Shown piece after piece: positions 21,795 to 33,289 of a DNA stretch of 64,000 nucleotides; position 1 is the first letter of the stretch; every line of letters starts with the position of its first letter. This DNA is from Micrasema longulum (taxonomy: Eukaryota > Arthropoda > Insecta > Trichoptera > Brachycentridae). The stretch is from contig JAGVSM010001158.1 in NCBI GenBank assembly GCA_022494885.1, positions 62,001-126,000 on the forward strand, given 5' to 3'. The notes under the pieces were generated by a model. That model was not told the origin of the DNA and did no database searches. It saw only the letters and a program-made list of their open reading frames with translations. Both the position numbers and the translations under genes were made by a program.

Positions 21795-22970
21795 GTCCAC
21801 AGCCGAAATTCCCTCCCTATCGCAACACTTTGAGAGCCGGATTCATTAATTAAATTCAAAATTCACTCCGAGAAACCGATTCTACAAGAAATTTCACGAT
21901 TCAAAATATTTTCCTGTGACAGTAATAATTTTCGATTTTGTCGCGATAAACATTTAAACCGGACTCAATATTTTCGTAGCGATGTTTCTTCAGACGTAGC
22001 TTATAAAAGATTGATGTAGTTTTTAAAAATGTTATAACTTTAAGGACCTTACTTATAAATCAGGTATAAAGTTAAGCTTGAGAATAGAGTTAGGATAATT
22101 GATGGTATAGCAAAAAATATTACTTATTAACCTCGCATAGAGTTAAACTCAGTTTAAATCTGGGATAGCGACCATAGAAACTTACACCTGCACATTATGT
22201 GATATAACGTTGGAATAAGCACGCGATCTGTCGAAAGTCATGTTTTCGGTAATCAAAATGGATAGTTTATCAGTTTTTTTTTCAATTTTAAACAATTTCG
22301 AAGTCCTGCTTCCTTCTTCAAGTGATTTTTAAGAGTATTTTAATAATATCTGAAACACTTTACGTTCGTATGTATTTTAATTAATTGTGATAAAAAAGAA
22401 ACACGAATAAACTAAAGAACTCGTTTACACCTTATCCTCTTCTTCCCAATTTTGATTGCTTTTTTTAACGGTTTTCTCCATGTTCTCCATTACACTGACA
22501 GTAGTCTCGATTTGACTTTGATGTTTGTTTGTTGTTAAAAGTAACTGCGTACGACCACATATCAGTGTTGACTGTTTAAAAAAATAAAGCATGAAATAAC
22601 CCGTGAATTGTTATTCCAGGTAGTAAATATTTTTAAAAGTAAGCTTTTATTTTTAGCGGTTATAAATAGTTAAATCGGGTATAGTTATTTCTTAATGTAA
22701 ACCTGGTATAAGGAAATCTAATATGTAAGGCCCTAAATGTATACCGTCTTCAATAATGCGCAAGCAGCAATTGTTAAATAATAAAATCATTTCTAAGAAT
22801 AACGGGCAGGTAAACTTAGAGTTAAGGATAGCCGGTAAGTGCGAACTTTTTTTGTTCAAGGGTATAGATAGCGAGGAAATAAAATCCACTTGTGAAATAT
22901 AAACCTTGTATATTATAAGTAAGATCAATAATACTGCAACTCCCGTTAAATTTTATTTTTTTAAATTTGC
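21795..22970. other. No gene seen
   Basis: Mixed AT-rich sequence. The minus-strand frames at 22692-23136 overlap repeat blocks and show no domain. Confidence 0.35.
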
Positions 22971-22974
22971 ATTT

Positions 22975-23260
22975 ATATTTCCTTAACTCTTCCGTCTGTT
23001 GACTTCTGTAAAGTAGAAGAGCTGAAACCTTCATCAAAAAGTTTTGGGATTTTTTTTTTGCATGCGACAACACCTTGCTTTTTATATGGCCACACTGGTG
23101 ATTAACCGTCAAATATATACAAACACGTAAAACCAAACATGATGATTGCCATTTTGGACATTATTGCGATCTTAAGTATTACTTTAAAAACTTATTTAGG
23201 TTGAATTGACCAAACCGTATTCGTATTTTTTCTCTATTTTTAAACAGTTTTATAATATCG
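22975..23260 (+). repeat. Family P scrap followed by repeat block Z
   Basis: 22980-23035 matches the TCTGTTGACTTCTGTAAAGT block of family P. 23085-23260 matches block Z of 5395-5560 (AAACATGATGATT, ATTATTGCGATCTTAAG, TTAGGTTGAATTGACCAAAC). Confidence 0.6.
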
Positions 23261-23554
23261 AACTATAAAATGTCCGTTATAATTATTTATACGAAGCAAA
23301 ATGTAGTTGCATACGAAAAAAATCCACAAATTAACCACTCTTTCTTTATACTCGCGAGAAGGTTCATAAGAGCACCTTAAGTCTGCCAATGAATAAAATG
23401 ATTAGCTTACATTCTGCCTAAATTCCCGCAGCGAGACTATTTTTAAAATCTTACTTTTATAATTTGTGCTCAGTAAAATATAGACACGTCTAATTTTAAA
23501 TAACACCTTTATTGTTTTCGCTAGAAAAATGTCATTTTAGATTATTATATATTA

Positions 23555-23938
23555 TACAGGTGTTTTTTAAACTCTGACACACCCGAAACCGCGATGATCA
23601 GTATGGGCAAGAAGACATATTAGCATATTTAAAACAATATTTAAAACGCAGATTTTTTTTTTAAACATATGTATTTAAAAAACAAATGGTTCCTTACTTC
23701 TGCAGGGGAGAAGCAAGGGGGGCGTAGCCATGTGGTTAATGGTGTATCTGACTCCCCTCTCCCCTTTCCCATATTCATGCTTCTCCATTGTAGAAGTAAG
23801 CAACCATTTGTTTTTTTTACATTTTATTTTTGTAAATTTTATTCGTTCTAAAAATTAATTTTATTGTGCCAATATGTCTTCTTGGTTATACTGATCATCG
23901 TGGTTTCGGATGTGACAGGGTTTAAAGAACACCCTGCA
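23555..23938. mobile_element. Foldback DNA element with TA target duplication
   Basis: Terminal repeats are TACAGGTGTTTTTTAAAC at the left and, at the right, the complement of TGCAGGGTGTTCTTTAAAC, flanked by TA on both sides. Homology continues inward for about 70 bp (CCGAAACC..CGATGATCAGTAT, AAGAAGACATATT). A second inverted repeat sits inside at 23677-23714 and 23781-23818 (CAAATGGTT..CTTACTTCT). The termini and TA duplication fit a non-autonomous Tc1/mariner-type element. The frame at 23669-23851 is inside it and is not a gene. Confidence 0.8.
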
Positions 23939-24002
23939 TAGAGGACTATTCCGATTTTAAATGTCGTTTTCTTATTTTGGTTATTTATACGTTTTTTTTT
24001 TA

Positions 24003-24105
24003 TTCCACAACAGGCCGAAATGCCCAATTATAGTGGTGAATTACAGCACAGCATACCCAGGCTTTGATATTTTTTTCTTTTCACCGGGAATTAAATGACA
24101 TCATC
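24003..24105 (-). mobile_element. SINE-A 3' part, inverted
   Basis: CCACAACAGGCCGAAATGCC, then TGGTGAATTACAGCACAGCA and CCCAGGCTTTG, match the SINE-A body. CACCGGGAATTAAA is what remains of the B box. Confidence 0.7.
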
Positions 24106-24117
24106 AATGTTTTTACA

Positions 24118-24245
24118 CAATAAAATTTCACAGTCCCCGGACTTGACTGATGATCTTACCTTGATGTAACAAAAATGATCGAGATACACTGCGATTGGTG
24201 TACCAATGCAATGCCCTATGTAAAGGGAATGATGACGATTATTAT
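24118..24245 (+). mobile_element. SINE-C 3' part
   Basis: ACAGTCCCCGGACTTGACTG, GATGATCTTACCTTGATGTA and TACCAATGCAATGCCCTATG follow the family order. It abuts the inverted SINE-A scrap. Confidence 0.7.
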
Positions 24246-24534
24246 AAATATAAAAAAAGGCACTTCAGAATGAAAAATATTGTAAAATAGTTTTAACTGC
24301 ATGCTGAGTTCATGAGAAAAAATGAGATCATTATATGTATCCTGTAGCTAAGGTCTAGATCAGACCTACGGGATTATTCTGTCTCAATTTAGTTTCGTAA
24401 GTTGCTCGTTCGTCATGTATCCATCTCACTCTAACGCAATCAAAGTCGTATTTCGTTCTCATTCCCTCTCAAACGATACTAACGAATTTACGAAACGAAT
24501 TGGTCACAGTATAAAGCCACTGATGTACATCCAC

Positions 24535-24855
24535 TAACCTATGCACCATTAGGCGTAGAAAAGGAATTATGATGGGAATCGAACTCCGAAGATCTGGACA
24601 CTTAAAAAATATAAATATAATTAATTCTATTTTCGGATGTTCAACAAAGATACATAAAATGCATACAATTGGTAAATAAGTATTCATTCGTAAAAAACTC
24701 ACATATTCTCAATAATAGAAGTCCACATGATGTTGTTATGGCCTCGTGATCTAATGTTCGCCTAAATTCACCTACCAAGCAATAGGTCTCGGGTTCGATT
24801 TCCGACATGGTTGACATGAAATACTGATGAAAAAGGTGTTTTTACACTATTTGAT
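24535..24855 (+). mobile_element. SINE-C 3' scrap and SINE-C head
   Basis: 24540-24578 is a 3' scrap (TGCACCATTAGGCGTAGAAA). 24735-24850 is a head with B box GGGTTCGATTTCCGACATGG, followed by TGACATGAAATACTG. Confidence 0.65.
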
Positions 24856-24899
24856 TTTGCTAAGAAAAAATAGACAAGTCCGATTTTTAAATACCGTTT

Positions 24900-25000
24900 T
24901 CTTTGTTATGGCCTCGTGATCAAAAGATCAGCGCGTTTGCCTACTATGCTAGAGGTCATGGGTTCAATTTCCCGCCTTTTTGACATGAAATATTTATTTA
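24900..25000 (+). mobile_element. SINE-C head, second of a close pair
   Basis: GTTATGGCCTCGTGATC is identical to the start of the head 170 bp upstream. It then has AGCGCGTTTGCCTACTATGC, a degenerate B box GGGTTCAATTTCC, and TGACATGAAATATTTATTT. Confidence 0.7.
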
Positions 25001-25017
25001 TTTATTTTTATTTTTAG

Positions 25018-25165
25018 AGAATCGGATTGTGGTCCTGTGGCTAGTGTCTGGGACTCACGGACCAAAGGTCCGTGGGTTGAATCCCACTCTACCCCAATTT
25101 GACTCCCATTTTCTAATAGTGAGTTATTTACAACTCGTTGAAAATGGCCGTCAAATAGAAATATT
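25018..25165 (+). mobile_element. SINE-B
   Basis: The head is ATCGGATTGTGGTCCTGTGG, with B box region GGGTTGAATCCCACTCTACC and body AATTTGACTCCCATTTTCT, TTTACAACTCGTTGAAAATG. It directly follows the SINE-C head. Confidence 0.8.
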
Positions 25166-25189
25166 TGGGTAAATCATAAGAACGCAAAT

Positions 25190-25400
25190 ATTTCTTTTAA
25201 TAAAGAATATAAAAAAGTTGCCTTTAACATATATATATTTACATTGAACATATTTATGTTCATATTTATGAAGAAAAAAATCCATATGTACGTTTATGTA
25301 TATACATGTATATAAATATATTAAAAAATACATAACTATAACAAAAGTAGTAAATTTAAAAAATATCTACTGAAATACACATAAGTAACATTGATAAAAA
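25190..25400 (-). repeat. LINE 3' UTR, family L4, inverted
   Basis: GCCTTTAACATATATA, TTCATATTTATGAAG and CATAACTATAACAAAAGTAG match 43810-43965 and 28740-28830. Confidence 0.55.
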
Positions 25401-25637
25401 ACGCGTTTTTACACAATTAAAAAAAAAAAAAGATGCATAATTTATCAAAATTCGTCGAATTTTGAAGTCCCTGAACCAGCGTAGGGCTGAGTCTACTTTC
25501 ATTTTTTTTATTTTGTTTATTTATAAATTTTAAAAGTACACATAAATAAAAATTAAGATATGTAAAAAAAAAAGGTACACTTAATAAATACAAAAACCTC
25601 GTTGAGTCACTTTTTGTGGCTGGTTGGTGAAGTTTAC

Positions 25638-25871
25638 CTACACAAATATTAATTCTACATCAAAATAAATATCTTTACATAAACAGTTACTGTCAAAATA
25701 AGGATAAATTACAGTCAAGCCCATAACACAAATTATCAAGATACGGTTTGGTCGATGAGCCAATAGAGTGCCATATGCACCTTTAAGTGCAGGAAGGCAA
25801 TAATTACGATATGAATGTCTGGTTTTGACGACGTCTGACTTAATTATTACTTTTTTTGATCCCGGTCGCAT
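25638..25871 (-). pseudogene. Possible LINE C-terminus, unassigned
   Basis: The minus-strand frame contains SDVVKTRHSYRNYCLPALKG and is followed on its 3' side by an AT-rich tail with TTTATTTATAAATTTTAAAA. The RHSYR..LP arrangement is reminiscent of LINE tails, but no second copy exists here and I cannot name it. Confidence 0.3.
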
Positions 25872-26184
25872 TTAAGTGCTTAGTTTTACGGGAATAAATG
25901 GTTTAAATTTCTTGAATGCCCTTGTCAAATTTATCCCAATTATTTTAACGGAGAGAATTCGGTCTCGTTTATTGCTCGCGTTGTTCATTTCAAGATCTTC
26001 CACTTTCTTTCACTACTTCTCCCCGCGGTTCTCCGCAAATCCCATTTCTTTTCAATTCTTTTTACTTCCACAATATTCCACATTAACCGAGTTTCCGAAA
26101 CACTCGCCAAAATAATTACAACGAAAAAATTACTTTTTTATACCACAAAATGACAAAAATATCCAATAAACTGGTGAATTTTTA

Positions 26185-26460
26185 CTTTTGACTATGTATT
26201 TATTTACTATCTTTTTACTATGTATTTTACTGTGTTTTTTTATATGTTTTTTTGCTCTACTTATATATGATATATTTTTTGCTTTGTATTTTGTTTTTTA
26301 CTGCGCATTTACTGGATTTTCAAATGTGTTTTTTACTATGTCTTTTACCATGTTTCTAACAATGTATTCTCTTTTTACTATGTACTAGTATTTTAAATAC
26401 ATCTTAACTGTATTTTTGACTACATTTTTTAATATGTTTTTCACTGTGTATAATATCTAT
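26185..26460. repeat. Degenerate satellite, unit near TTTTTACTATGTAT
   Basis: About 15 imperfect units (TTTTTACTATGTATT, TTTTACTGTGTTTT, TTTTTACTATGTCTTTTACC and similar) run in tandem with period roughly 13-16. The frame at 26188-26388, rich in F and L, is a by-product. Confidence 0.7.
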
Positions 26461-26639
26461 ATTTGTTTTTCTATTACTGTTATTATATTTGAAAAAACGT
26501 CTCACTTAAAACTGAGTAAATAACCCTAGTTAGATAGTCAAAGCAACGTTGTATAAATGAATCATTTTATATATATAATATGATAATAAATTTAAATTAA
26601 AATAAACAAAAAAAACACACGGTTAAAATATCTCTATTG

Positions 26640-26760
26640 AGAGATTGTATATTTTATTTATTCATTTATTTTTACATAAAGGGCATACATTGCCTTTAAC
26701 ATATATTGAACATAAGTATGAAAAAAAAATACATATATCGAAACATAATAATTATTGATA
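26640..26760 (-). repeat. LINE 3' UTR, family L4, inverted
   Basis: TTTATTTATTCATTTATTTT, then ACATAAAGGGCATACATTGC and CTTTAACATATATTGAACAT, match 43785-43850. It starts in the (TTTA)n tail. Confidence 0.65.
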
Positions 26761-26799
26761 ATTATTTCTAATTATTCCTATTTTGATTAATTATTCCTA

Positions 26800-27109
26800 T
26801 TTTGAAATAGAGCAATCTCTTAATCTGTCTTCATTGGAGAGACGTAGAACTGAGATGGACCTTATATGCATTTTCAAAATACTTAATGCTTTAAGTGATG
26901 TCCCATTTCTGTTGCGATCAATTTCTTTTCATGTTCCCAACCGTGTCACCAGACGTCAAAATCTGCTATTTATAAAATCTTCTAAGAGCAACTTTGGTTT
27001 TTATGCCCCAATGTCCAGAATGCGCAGATTAGTCAATTCATTACACGACTTGGAATTTTTTGGGATAGATCTTCCGGCTTTTCGTAGATCTTGTCATACT
27101 CTTTTTTAA
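26800..27109 (+). pseudogene. LINE C-terminus, family L3, copy 2
   Basis: The plus-strand frame reads LERRRTEMDLICIFKILNAL, FHVPNRVTRRQNLLFIKSSK, SNFGFYAPMSRM, then FFGIDLPAFRRSCHTLF and stop. It is nearly identical in protein to the minus-strand copy at 18552-18794, with LHDLE inserted relative to it. The first 6 residues agree with the segment before the Met in the other copy, so the Met is internal. No 3' UTR of the family follows, so the copy was cut here. Confidence 0.8.
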
Positions 27110-28520
27110 TATTAAATCTTACCTTGCGGCTAATAGTCTCAGGTAGAACTTGTTCTTTTTGATCTCAAGGTTCCCTGAAGGATAACATGGGTCCTTAGTT
27201 ACTTTCCATTAGGTATTATTGCAAAATTCTAATAAAATACTGAATCTCTTGCTTGGTTGTGAACAACGGTGGGAAAAGACAGAATAAAGTGGTTCATTTC
27301 AAGTTTATTTATTACAAATCAGTAAAATATAGTTTTACAGACAACGGACATATATGTTTCTCAAGATGTTCAACAATTATTTATGAGGAACTTAATTATA
27401 GTAAACAGGATTAATAATAATTGGAGCAGAGATCTCTCCTAGTAAGAATTAAAATTGAAAATAGCCCATTATTAAAAGGATTCGAAATTAACCTACAATG
27501 TGATTACTTCTAAGTGTCCTAGAACCGAAAATAATTTGGGCAGCGGTTCCCCGTAATGAGGATAAAGATTTGAATAATCCTGCGTATCCATTAGTTCACT
27601 GTAGTATTACATTAGGAGTCACTAATTTTCGAAGTATATTTCCACCAACCTTTATGAAGAGATGCACGCGAGGTACCCACATAATCCTCTGAGAGATTCG
27701 AACCATTCTATATTATTTTACTTGAGAAGGAAGTACTAGGAACACCAGCAATTACGAAGGATCCTAGAAATGGCGTCCTGTGTCGATTTGCCATTGAGGA
27801 GAAAAACTGCTGAGTCACGCCTCTGCAGGATGAATCAAAGAAAATGTCGACAACTCAGGTTCAAGGGCGAGATTCCGGGGTAACCTGACTCTCCATACTA
27901 CAAAAAATGTATTTCATTACAAACGGCTCGAGAAAGTAAGTTAAAAAAAAACAACAGTTCCGTGCTGTATACTGTACTTACTAAATGGAGATTTGTTAGT
28001 TGTTACGTGGTGTATAAGGCTAAACAGCCGTCATAATGGATTCTAGCTTAAAATGATCATACGTATCCGATCTGTGGACAATAATGAAAAATTACAAATT
28101 TGTATAAGCGAAACAAGTTGATTTATATATTCGAAAGTTGTTGAAGACTTACCGGAAGCTGGTTTAATTAGAATACAAGTTTTTTTTGGGCACAGCTCAA
28201 CATGGTGCATAGGGAATTATACCAAAACTCCCATAGTTATTTGCGAGGAAAAACTGGCCTAGCGCGGCGTGGACACTGCTCGCGAACCAGATTGCAACTG
28301 GCCGGCTCGCCAGCGGCGAGTGCTACGGGCCTGTATTCAAAAAAACTAGTGTGGTGGGAGGTATCACGTGACCGCCGCGGAATGTCTGTTGACCGCTGTC
28401 GGGTAAAGCGTTTATTTACGCGATTGATTTGTTTTCTATATTCAATTTTACTTTTAAACTATAACGGTTCTGATTATCTTATAGGTATAATTATTTTCGT
28501 CGCGGGACGCGACAATCTCT
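27110..28520. other. Single-copy stretch, no gene recognised
   Basis: 27110-27900 has moderate GC and no repeats found elsewhere in the window. 28245-28530 is GC-rich (for example CGCGGCGTGGACACTGCTCG). The frame at 28202-28531 has no domain I recognise. An LTR or a non-coding exon is possible but unsupported. Confidence 0.3.
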
Positions 28521-28524
28521 TCGC

Positions 28525-28740
28525 GACTTAACAGTGTGGGATGAAGTTGGATTGGCATGGTTTAGCTCAAAGTTTTAGGTCTTTCGTTTTTTTGAATATA
28601 TTGTATACAATTATTGTTTTGCCTTTATTTGTCTTTGCTAAATAGTTTTATGTTATTTTTGTTCAGTTTCTTGCATTTATGTTTCTTCATGTAACTGTTG
28701 TAAGTGGCTAAGGCCGTATATTTAATAAATAAATAAATAA
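28525..28740 (+). repeat. LINE 3' UTR, family L3, copy 3
   Basis: CAGTGTGGGATGAAGTTGGA, TGGCATGGTTTAGCTCAAAG and TAAGTGGCTAAGGCCGTATA match the complement of 18365-18560. It ends in (AATA)n at 28720-28740. Confidence 0.8.
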
Positions 28741-28830
28741 AAAACAAAAAATTATAAAATTGCATAACTATAACAATAGTAACCAGTAGGTAAATACACA
28801 TAAGCAACCAAAAATATTAAAGAAATAAAT
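28740..28830 (-). repeat. LINE family L4 fragment, inverted
   Basis: TTGCATAACTATAACAATAG, then ACACATAAGCAACCAAAAAT, match 43890-43950. It joins the (AATA)n tail of the preceding LINE directly. Confidence 0.6.
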
Positions 28831-28907
28831 ACTTAAATATGATTAGAGTTCGTCCATTCAGGTCATTGATAGCTTTTATTTATATGTGCGTGTATTAGAA
28901 AAATCGC

Positions 28908-29186
28908 CTCGGCGATCGGCCTAGTGGTATTAGGTCAGCGTATTTGCCTACCAAGTAAGAGTCTCGGGTTCGATTTCCGACATGGTTATAATGAAATATT
29001 TTTTGAAAAAGATTTTTTTAGACCAGAATATTTCATAGTCCCTGGACCTGAAGCTTGACGAAGCGTAAGACTGATCATCTTACTTTTATGTACTTCATAA
29101 AATCAAGATGCACTGTGATTTTGTGTGCCGATGCAGTGCCCTATGCATCATTCGGTGTGGAAAGGGAATGATGGTGGTGATGATGT
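28908..29186 (+). mobile_element. SINE-C, full-length reference copy without leader
   Basis: The head is CGGCCTAGTGGTATTAGGTC, B box GGGTTCGATTTCCGACATGG, body CATAGTCCCTGGACCTGAAG, GCGTAAGACTGATCATCTTA, GATGCAGTGCCCTATGCATC, and 3' end GGAAAGGGAATGATGGTGGT. It has about 280 bp and no coding capacity. Confidence 0.88.
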
Positions 29187-29299
29187 GTATGGTACTGATC
29201 TTCCCGGCTGTTAGTTATATTTGTGAATGAGAAAGTTCCACGGTTTTTTTAATATATTTTTCTTTAATTGATGATTGTCGTGATAAATGTCAGTATTTA

Positions 29300-29435
29300 C
29301 TGATAATGATTTTGATAAGATTACAAACAAAGTTTTTAATAAAACTTCTTGATTTAGTTTTACTTTTTTATTATATTAACCAACGAGCGCTTTCGCCTAA
29401 GTAGGCATCTGGCTGGTCAGTATTTATGCTGCATT
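29300..29435 (-). repeat. Hammerhead-like type E repeat, copy 1
   Basis: On the minus strand: ACCAG, CCAGATG, stem II GCCT/AGGC around ACTT, GAAAG CG CTC, then GTTGGT. Stem I (ACCAG..GTTGGT) and stem II are intact; the first core strand is shortened. The downstream arm, AATAAAAAAGTAAAACTAAA, matches the foldback at 61.8-62.1 kb. Confidence 0.5.
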
Positions 29436-29629
29436 TACAGTTGTGTGCTCTGCTAATTGGTAAATTGGTTTCAATCTATTACAATACTACCATTGATTGA
29501 TTCAGAAGAACTAGTGACGTCAATCAAAGCAATAAGTTTTTTTAAAAAATCTATTTTCTACAAATTTACAATTCCCTCCTCTATGTCTAAATTTACCTGC
29601 TTGAAGAAATAATATAAATATTTAAAATG

Positions 29630-30010
29630 TTTTCAGGCGTTGCCTAACATGTAGGTGAAGTAATTTATTCAGATGAATCTCACTACCTCCGATAAAAGTT
29701 TTGGCTCTTTAACTTCACAAACATCAACAGGTGGAAGAATTGAAAAAATGTTGATGTTCTAATAGAGGAGATGATTTTTTTTTTTATATACTCGGCCTAA
29801 GCCAATTACAACAGTTATATGAAGAAACATAAATACAAGAAACTGAACAAAAAGAACTGAAGAACTGAACCAAAACTATGTAGCAAAGACAAACAAGGGC
29901 AATACAATACAATAATGGTATACAGTTCATAAAAACGAAAGACATAAGACTTTGAGCTAAAACATGTCAATCCAACTTCATCCCTCCCTGTTGGTTAAAT
30001 ATATAAAGAA
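29630..30010 (-). repeat. Family P fragment, then LINE L3 3' UTR
   Basis: 29630-29765 holds GTTTTCAGGCGTTGCCTAAC, TTCACAAACATCAACAGGTG and a degenerate end (family P). 29785-30000 holds CTCGGCCTAAGCCAATTACA and ATGTCAATCCAACTTCATCC (LINE family L3, inverted). Confidence 0.7.
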
Positions 30011-30204
30011 GAATAGCGGTTTTGTGACATTTTCATTACGTTAAACCAAACATTAAATATAAAAAGTATCTACATCTATGATTCACGATAAGCAACAAAC
30101 GCGATTTTATGGTGCCCGGAGTATCTCAGTAAAGTTAAACACGGAGAAACGCAGGAATGTCCCGTAAAAACAAAGACACATAGTAAAATATAAAGCATCG
30201 TGAT

Positions 30205-30665
30205 ATATACACGGCCTAAGCTAATCACAACAATTACACGAAGAAACATAAATGCAAGAAACTGAACAAAAAGAACATAAAACTATGTAGCAAAGACAAA
30301 CAAGGGCAAAACAATAATGGTATTCAATATATTCATGAAAACGAAAGACATACGACTTCGAGCTGAACTATGCCAATCCAACTTCATCCCACACTGTTTA
30401 GTCGCGAAGAGATCTACGAAAAGCCGGACGATCTATCCCAAAGAATTTTCATTCGTGTGATGAATTAACTAATCTACACATTCTGAACATTGGGTCATAA
30501 AAACAAAAGTTGCTCTTGGAAGATTTAATAAACAGCAGATTTTGACCTCTGGTGACATGGTTTGGAACATGAAAATAAAATTGATTGCAACAGAGATGGG
30601 ACATCACTTAAAGCATTAATTATTTTGAAAATGTTTATAAGATCTATCTCAATTCTACGTTTCTC
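30205..30665 (-). pseudogene. LINE C-terminus and 3' UTR, family L3, copy 4
   Basis: The 3' UTR (30210-30400) and coding end (30410-30660) align with 18365-18800. The coding part has a stop and small indels relative to it, so no long frame survives. Confidence 0.75.
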
Positions 30666-30667
30666 AG

Positions 30668-30880
30668 TTCTAGTTCTATGAATATTACACATTGTATAAA
30701 GTGGCCACTTAAACCAGCCAGTGACCGGTCATAAACCCTCTAAATTCCTTGACTTATATATTTCCTTCTTTATAAAGTTTTTCTTCTCTTTTGTAATATT
30801 TTAATATTGACAGCTCCCTAGGGGGTTGAATTCAGTCCTTGTCTACGAAATAATGAACAAACTCAAAATATTGCCCAAAT
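30668..30880 (-). repeat. Palindromic repeat family P, right half
   Basis: AAAGTGGCCACTTAAACCAG, CTCCCTAGGGGGTTGAATTC and CAGTCCTTGTCTACGAAATA follow the family order. It abuts the LINE L3 copy. Confidence 0.7.
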
Positions 30881-30884
30881 AATC

Positions 30885-31785
30885 CGTAAAAAAAATTTAT
30901 GACGTAATGCAAATTGCCATCTGGATTGCTGGAAACATATTTTATGTTTCTTTGGTCGGCAAATTTATGTAGGTGAAACTACATGACCTTAATGAAGGTA
31001 AAGTATAAAATCAATACCCAAAACACTTAGCACAAATAACAAATTTTGTTTTTGGAAACGATTCTGTACTTTTGCCCTTTCGCCGAGGAAATGAGCAGAG
31101 TAATCTAAATGTCCATTTTTTATATAACTAGAAGTCTTAGTTGTCATCTTCAAGTCTCGCTGTCTCTCTCTGTAAGCACGTAGTGTAGTAGTTCTGAGGG
31201 AGACACGCATGGTTTTATAGTCGGTCATGCTGTTGCTCGAATCGATTATGTAAAGGGTGACCATAATAAAATCTTAATTTGTTTATATAAAAATATTTAA
31301 CGCTATTCAAATACAATAAAATAGCTCAAAATAAACCCTTCATATGGCTTTACGTTTCTTTGGTTTTTATACATAAATTTACGATAAACCCCATCTATTT
31401 ACATAAATTAAATGTTTATTTTGATTTTTTTTTTTCATTATTAGGATGAAAATATTACAATTATTGTAATATGAGATGGGAGTTATAAATTATTTTTGCA
31501 AAGACATTATGGCATTTAATAAATTATTTCAACACCTTACATACTTAACAATACTATTAAAAATGTTGTTATTATTTTATTAATCCGCCAGTGACGTCAC
31601 TAGTTGTCGTGGGTGAGTTGTCCTGACTGATGAATTGGCTTTCCGGAAACCGAAAATCTATTGCAATACTTTATCATTGGTGATTTGAATTTGTGATGTA
31701 GTTAAAATCGTTTTAATATTTTTTTCATTCGTTTTCTAGAAACTTCACCGCCCAATTAAACGCTGTAATATGTACGTAGAAGAAA
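30885..31785. other. No gene recognised
   Basis: The minus-strand frame 31264-30989 (91 residues, basic, with RAYRERQRDLKM) has no domain I recognise and no repeat copy here. The remainder is AT-rich. Confidence 0.3.
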
Positions 31786-31794
31786 AAAATGTAT

Positions 31795-32560
31795 CTTATA
31801 ACCCGTAGCACTGAACTTATTACGTGGCATATTCAGGATCTGGGCGTGAGTTTTGTGTGCACCCTGACATTTCATGAACACATAGAGACAATCCGTGGTA
31901 ATGCATTGAAGTTATTAGGATTCGTTCAGCGTACTGCCAGGGTTTTTGAAAATACCTACGTACTGCATACTGCGAAATCTTTACAACTCCTTGGTGCGAA
32001 GTAGACTCGAGAGTGGCTTGATGATTTGTGGGCCACATGAACTGAAGAACTCTCTTATGGTAGAGAAAATTCAAAAATAGTTCCTGAGATATCTCTACAT
32101 GAGAGAGTGCGGGGCGGGTATTATCCTTGGCTCTACCAGAACGAGTTTCTCAGTTTCTCCAGGGTATGCTTGGCTACAACAGTTTAGAGAATAGAAGGAA
32201 TGTGCATTTGACTACACATTTTTATCGATTGTTGCGCGGTACTTTCGATAAACCTGAGATTATGATGAGCATTGGTTTGTATGTTCCTGATATAATTATC
32301 GGGAACATACAAACTATTATAAGGTAATCCTAAGACAACGTCAGCATAGATTGTTTCATATTCCGATATACAGGACCAACCTGCTGACGGTTATGCCTGT
32401 TGGAAAGGCTACCGCTATGTTGAACAACATCGTTCTGGATATTGATCTGTTCCATGTAACCGAGGGGGTTTTCCGGAGCAGGATTCTCCTACTACTTTGA
32501 CATGAGTCTCTTTCATGATTTTTTTTCTTCTTCCAATGTGTACGTATTGAATGTATCGTG
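31795..32560 (+). pseudogene. LINE reverse transcriptase C-terminal part, family L1
   Basis: The readable pieces are DLGVSFVCTLTFHEHIETIR (RT thumb entry), YYPWLYQNEF, LLRGTFDKPEIMMSIGLYVP, then DIDLFHVTEGVFRSRILLLL and a stop near 32500. They lie in different frames with several stops, so the gene is dead. The last part is the same protein end as at 7955-7796. The order of motifs is that of a CR1/Jockey-like RT; the clade is not resolved. Confidence 0.8.
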
Positions 32561-33032
32561 GGCATACAAGAGAAATTGACCGAGTGACAAAATCAATAAT
32601 GTTTAGGGGAGCCATTTTAGTGTTTTTTTAGAGTTCAATTGCTTCTCAAAGATCGATTTTTCAAGAAGTTGGTTGGTAATTATACTTTATATGTACAGTA
32701 TTTTTAATTTAATGGTAAGTATAAACATATTAAAAACATTATTACTTTTATATAAAAAAATAAATTGAAAAACTTATTCAATTTTACCTGTAAAATTTGT
32801 CATGAAATTTGGCAGGTAATCATTTTAGTTTCGTTCATTGAGGGAGGTAGTATTTTATTTTATTTTATAACTATTAATTATGTTTTTGGGATTTTTTTTT
32901 CAATATTCCATTTATTATATTTATAAAGGTTAAATAAACACAGAAATAAAGAAATAAAAAATAAACAAAAAACTAAGAAGTGTTACGTAATAATCTAAAT
33001 AATAAGATTTATTATTTATTTTTGTATTATTT

Positions 33033-33199
33033 TTTTTGCACCACAACAAGCCAGGAAGCCCAATTACAGTGGTGAATTACATCACAGAACACCCAGGCTT
33101 GAGAAAAATCACATTCAATTTTTGTGTTCTCACCGGGAATCGAACCCGGAACCTTCCGTGTGTGAGTCAAGCGTCTTGACCACTACACCACGGAGGCCG
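33033..33199 (-). mobile_element. SINE-A, well-preserved inverted copy
   Basis: Read from 33199 downward: GGCCTCCGTGGTGTAGTGGT (A box), B box GGTTCCGGGTTCGATTCCCG, then CTCAAGCCTGGGTGTTCTGT, GTAATTCACCACTGTAATTG and TTGTTGTGGTGC. A tRNA gene was considered for the head, but it continues into the SINE body with no tRNA end. Confidence 0.88.
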
Positions 33200-33289
33200 T
33201 TAATGAACTTGTAATAAAAAAACCGTATCTGTCGAATACAAAACATATACTAACTTACTAACTACTGACTACTAACTCTAACTAACTAT

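Noticed and set aside
26188..26388. Hydrophobic frame resembling a small membrane protein
   Set aside because: It is a translation of the degenerate TTTTTACTATGTAT satellite.
33128..33199. Possible tRNA gene with A and B boxes
   Set aside because: The same head occurs at 2590 and 56235 followed by the same non-tRNA body, so it is a SINE.
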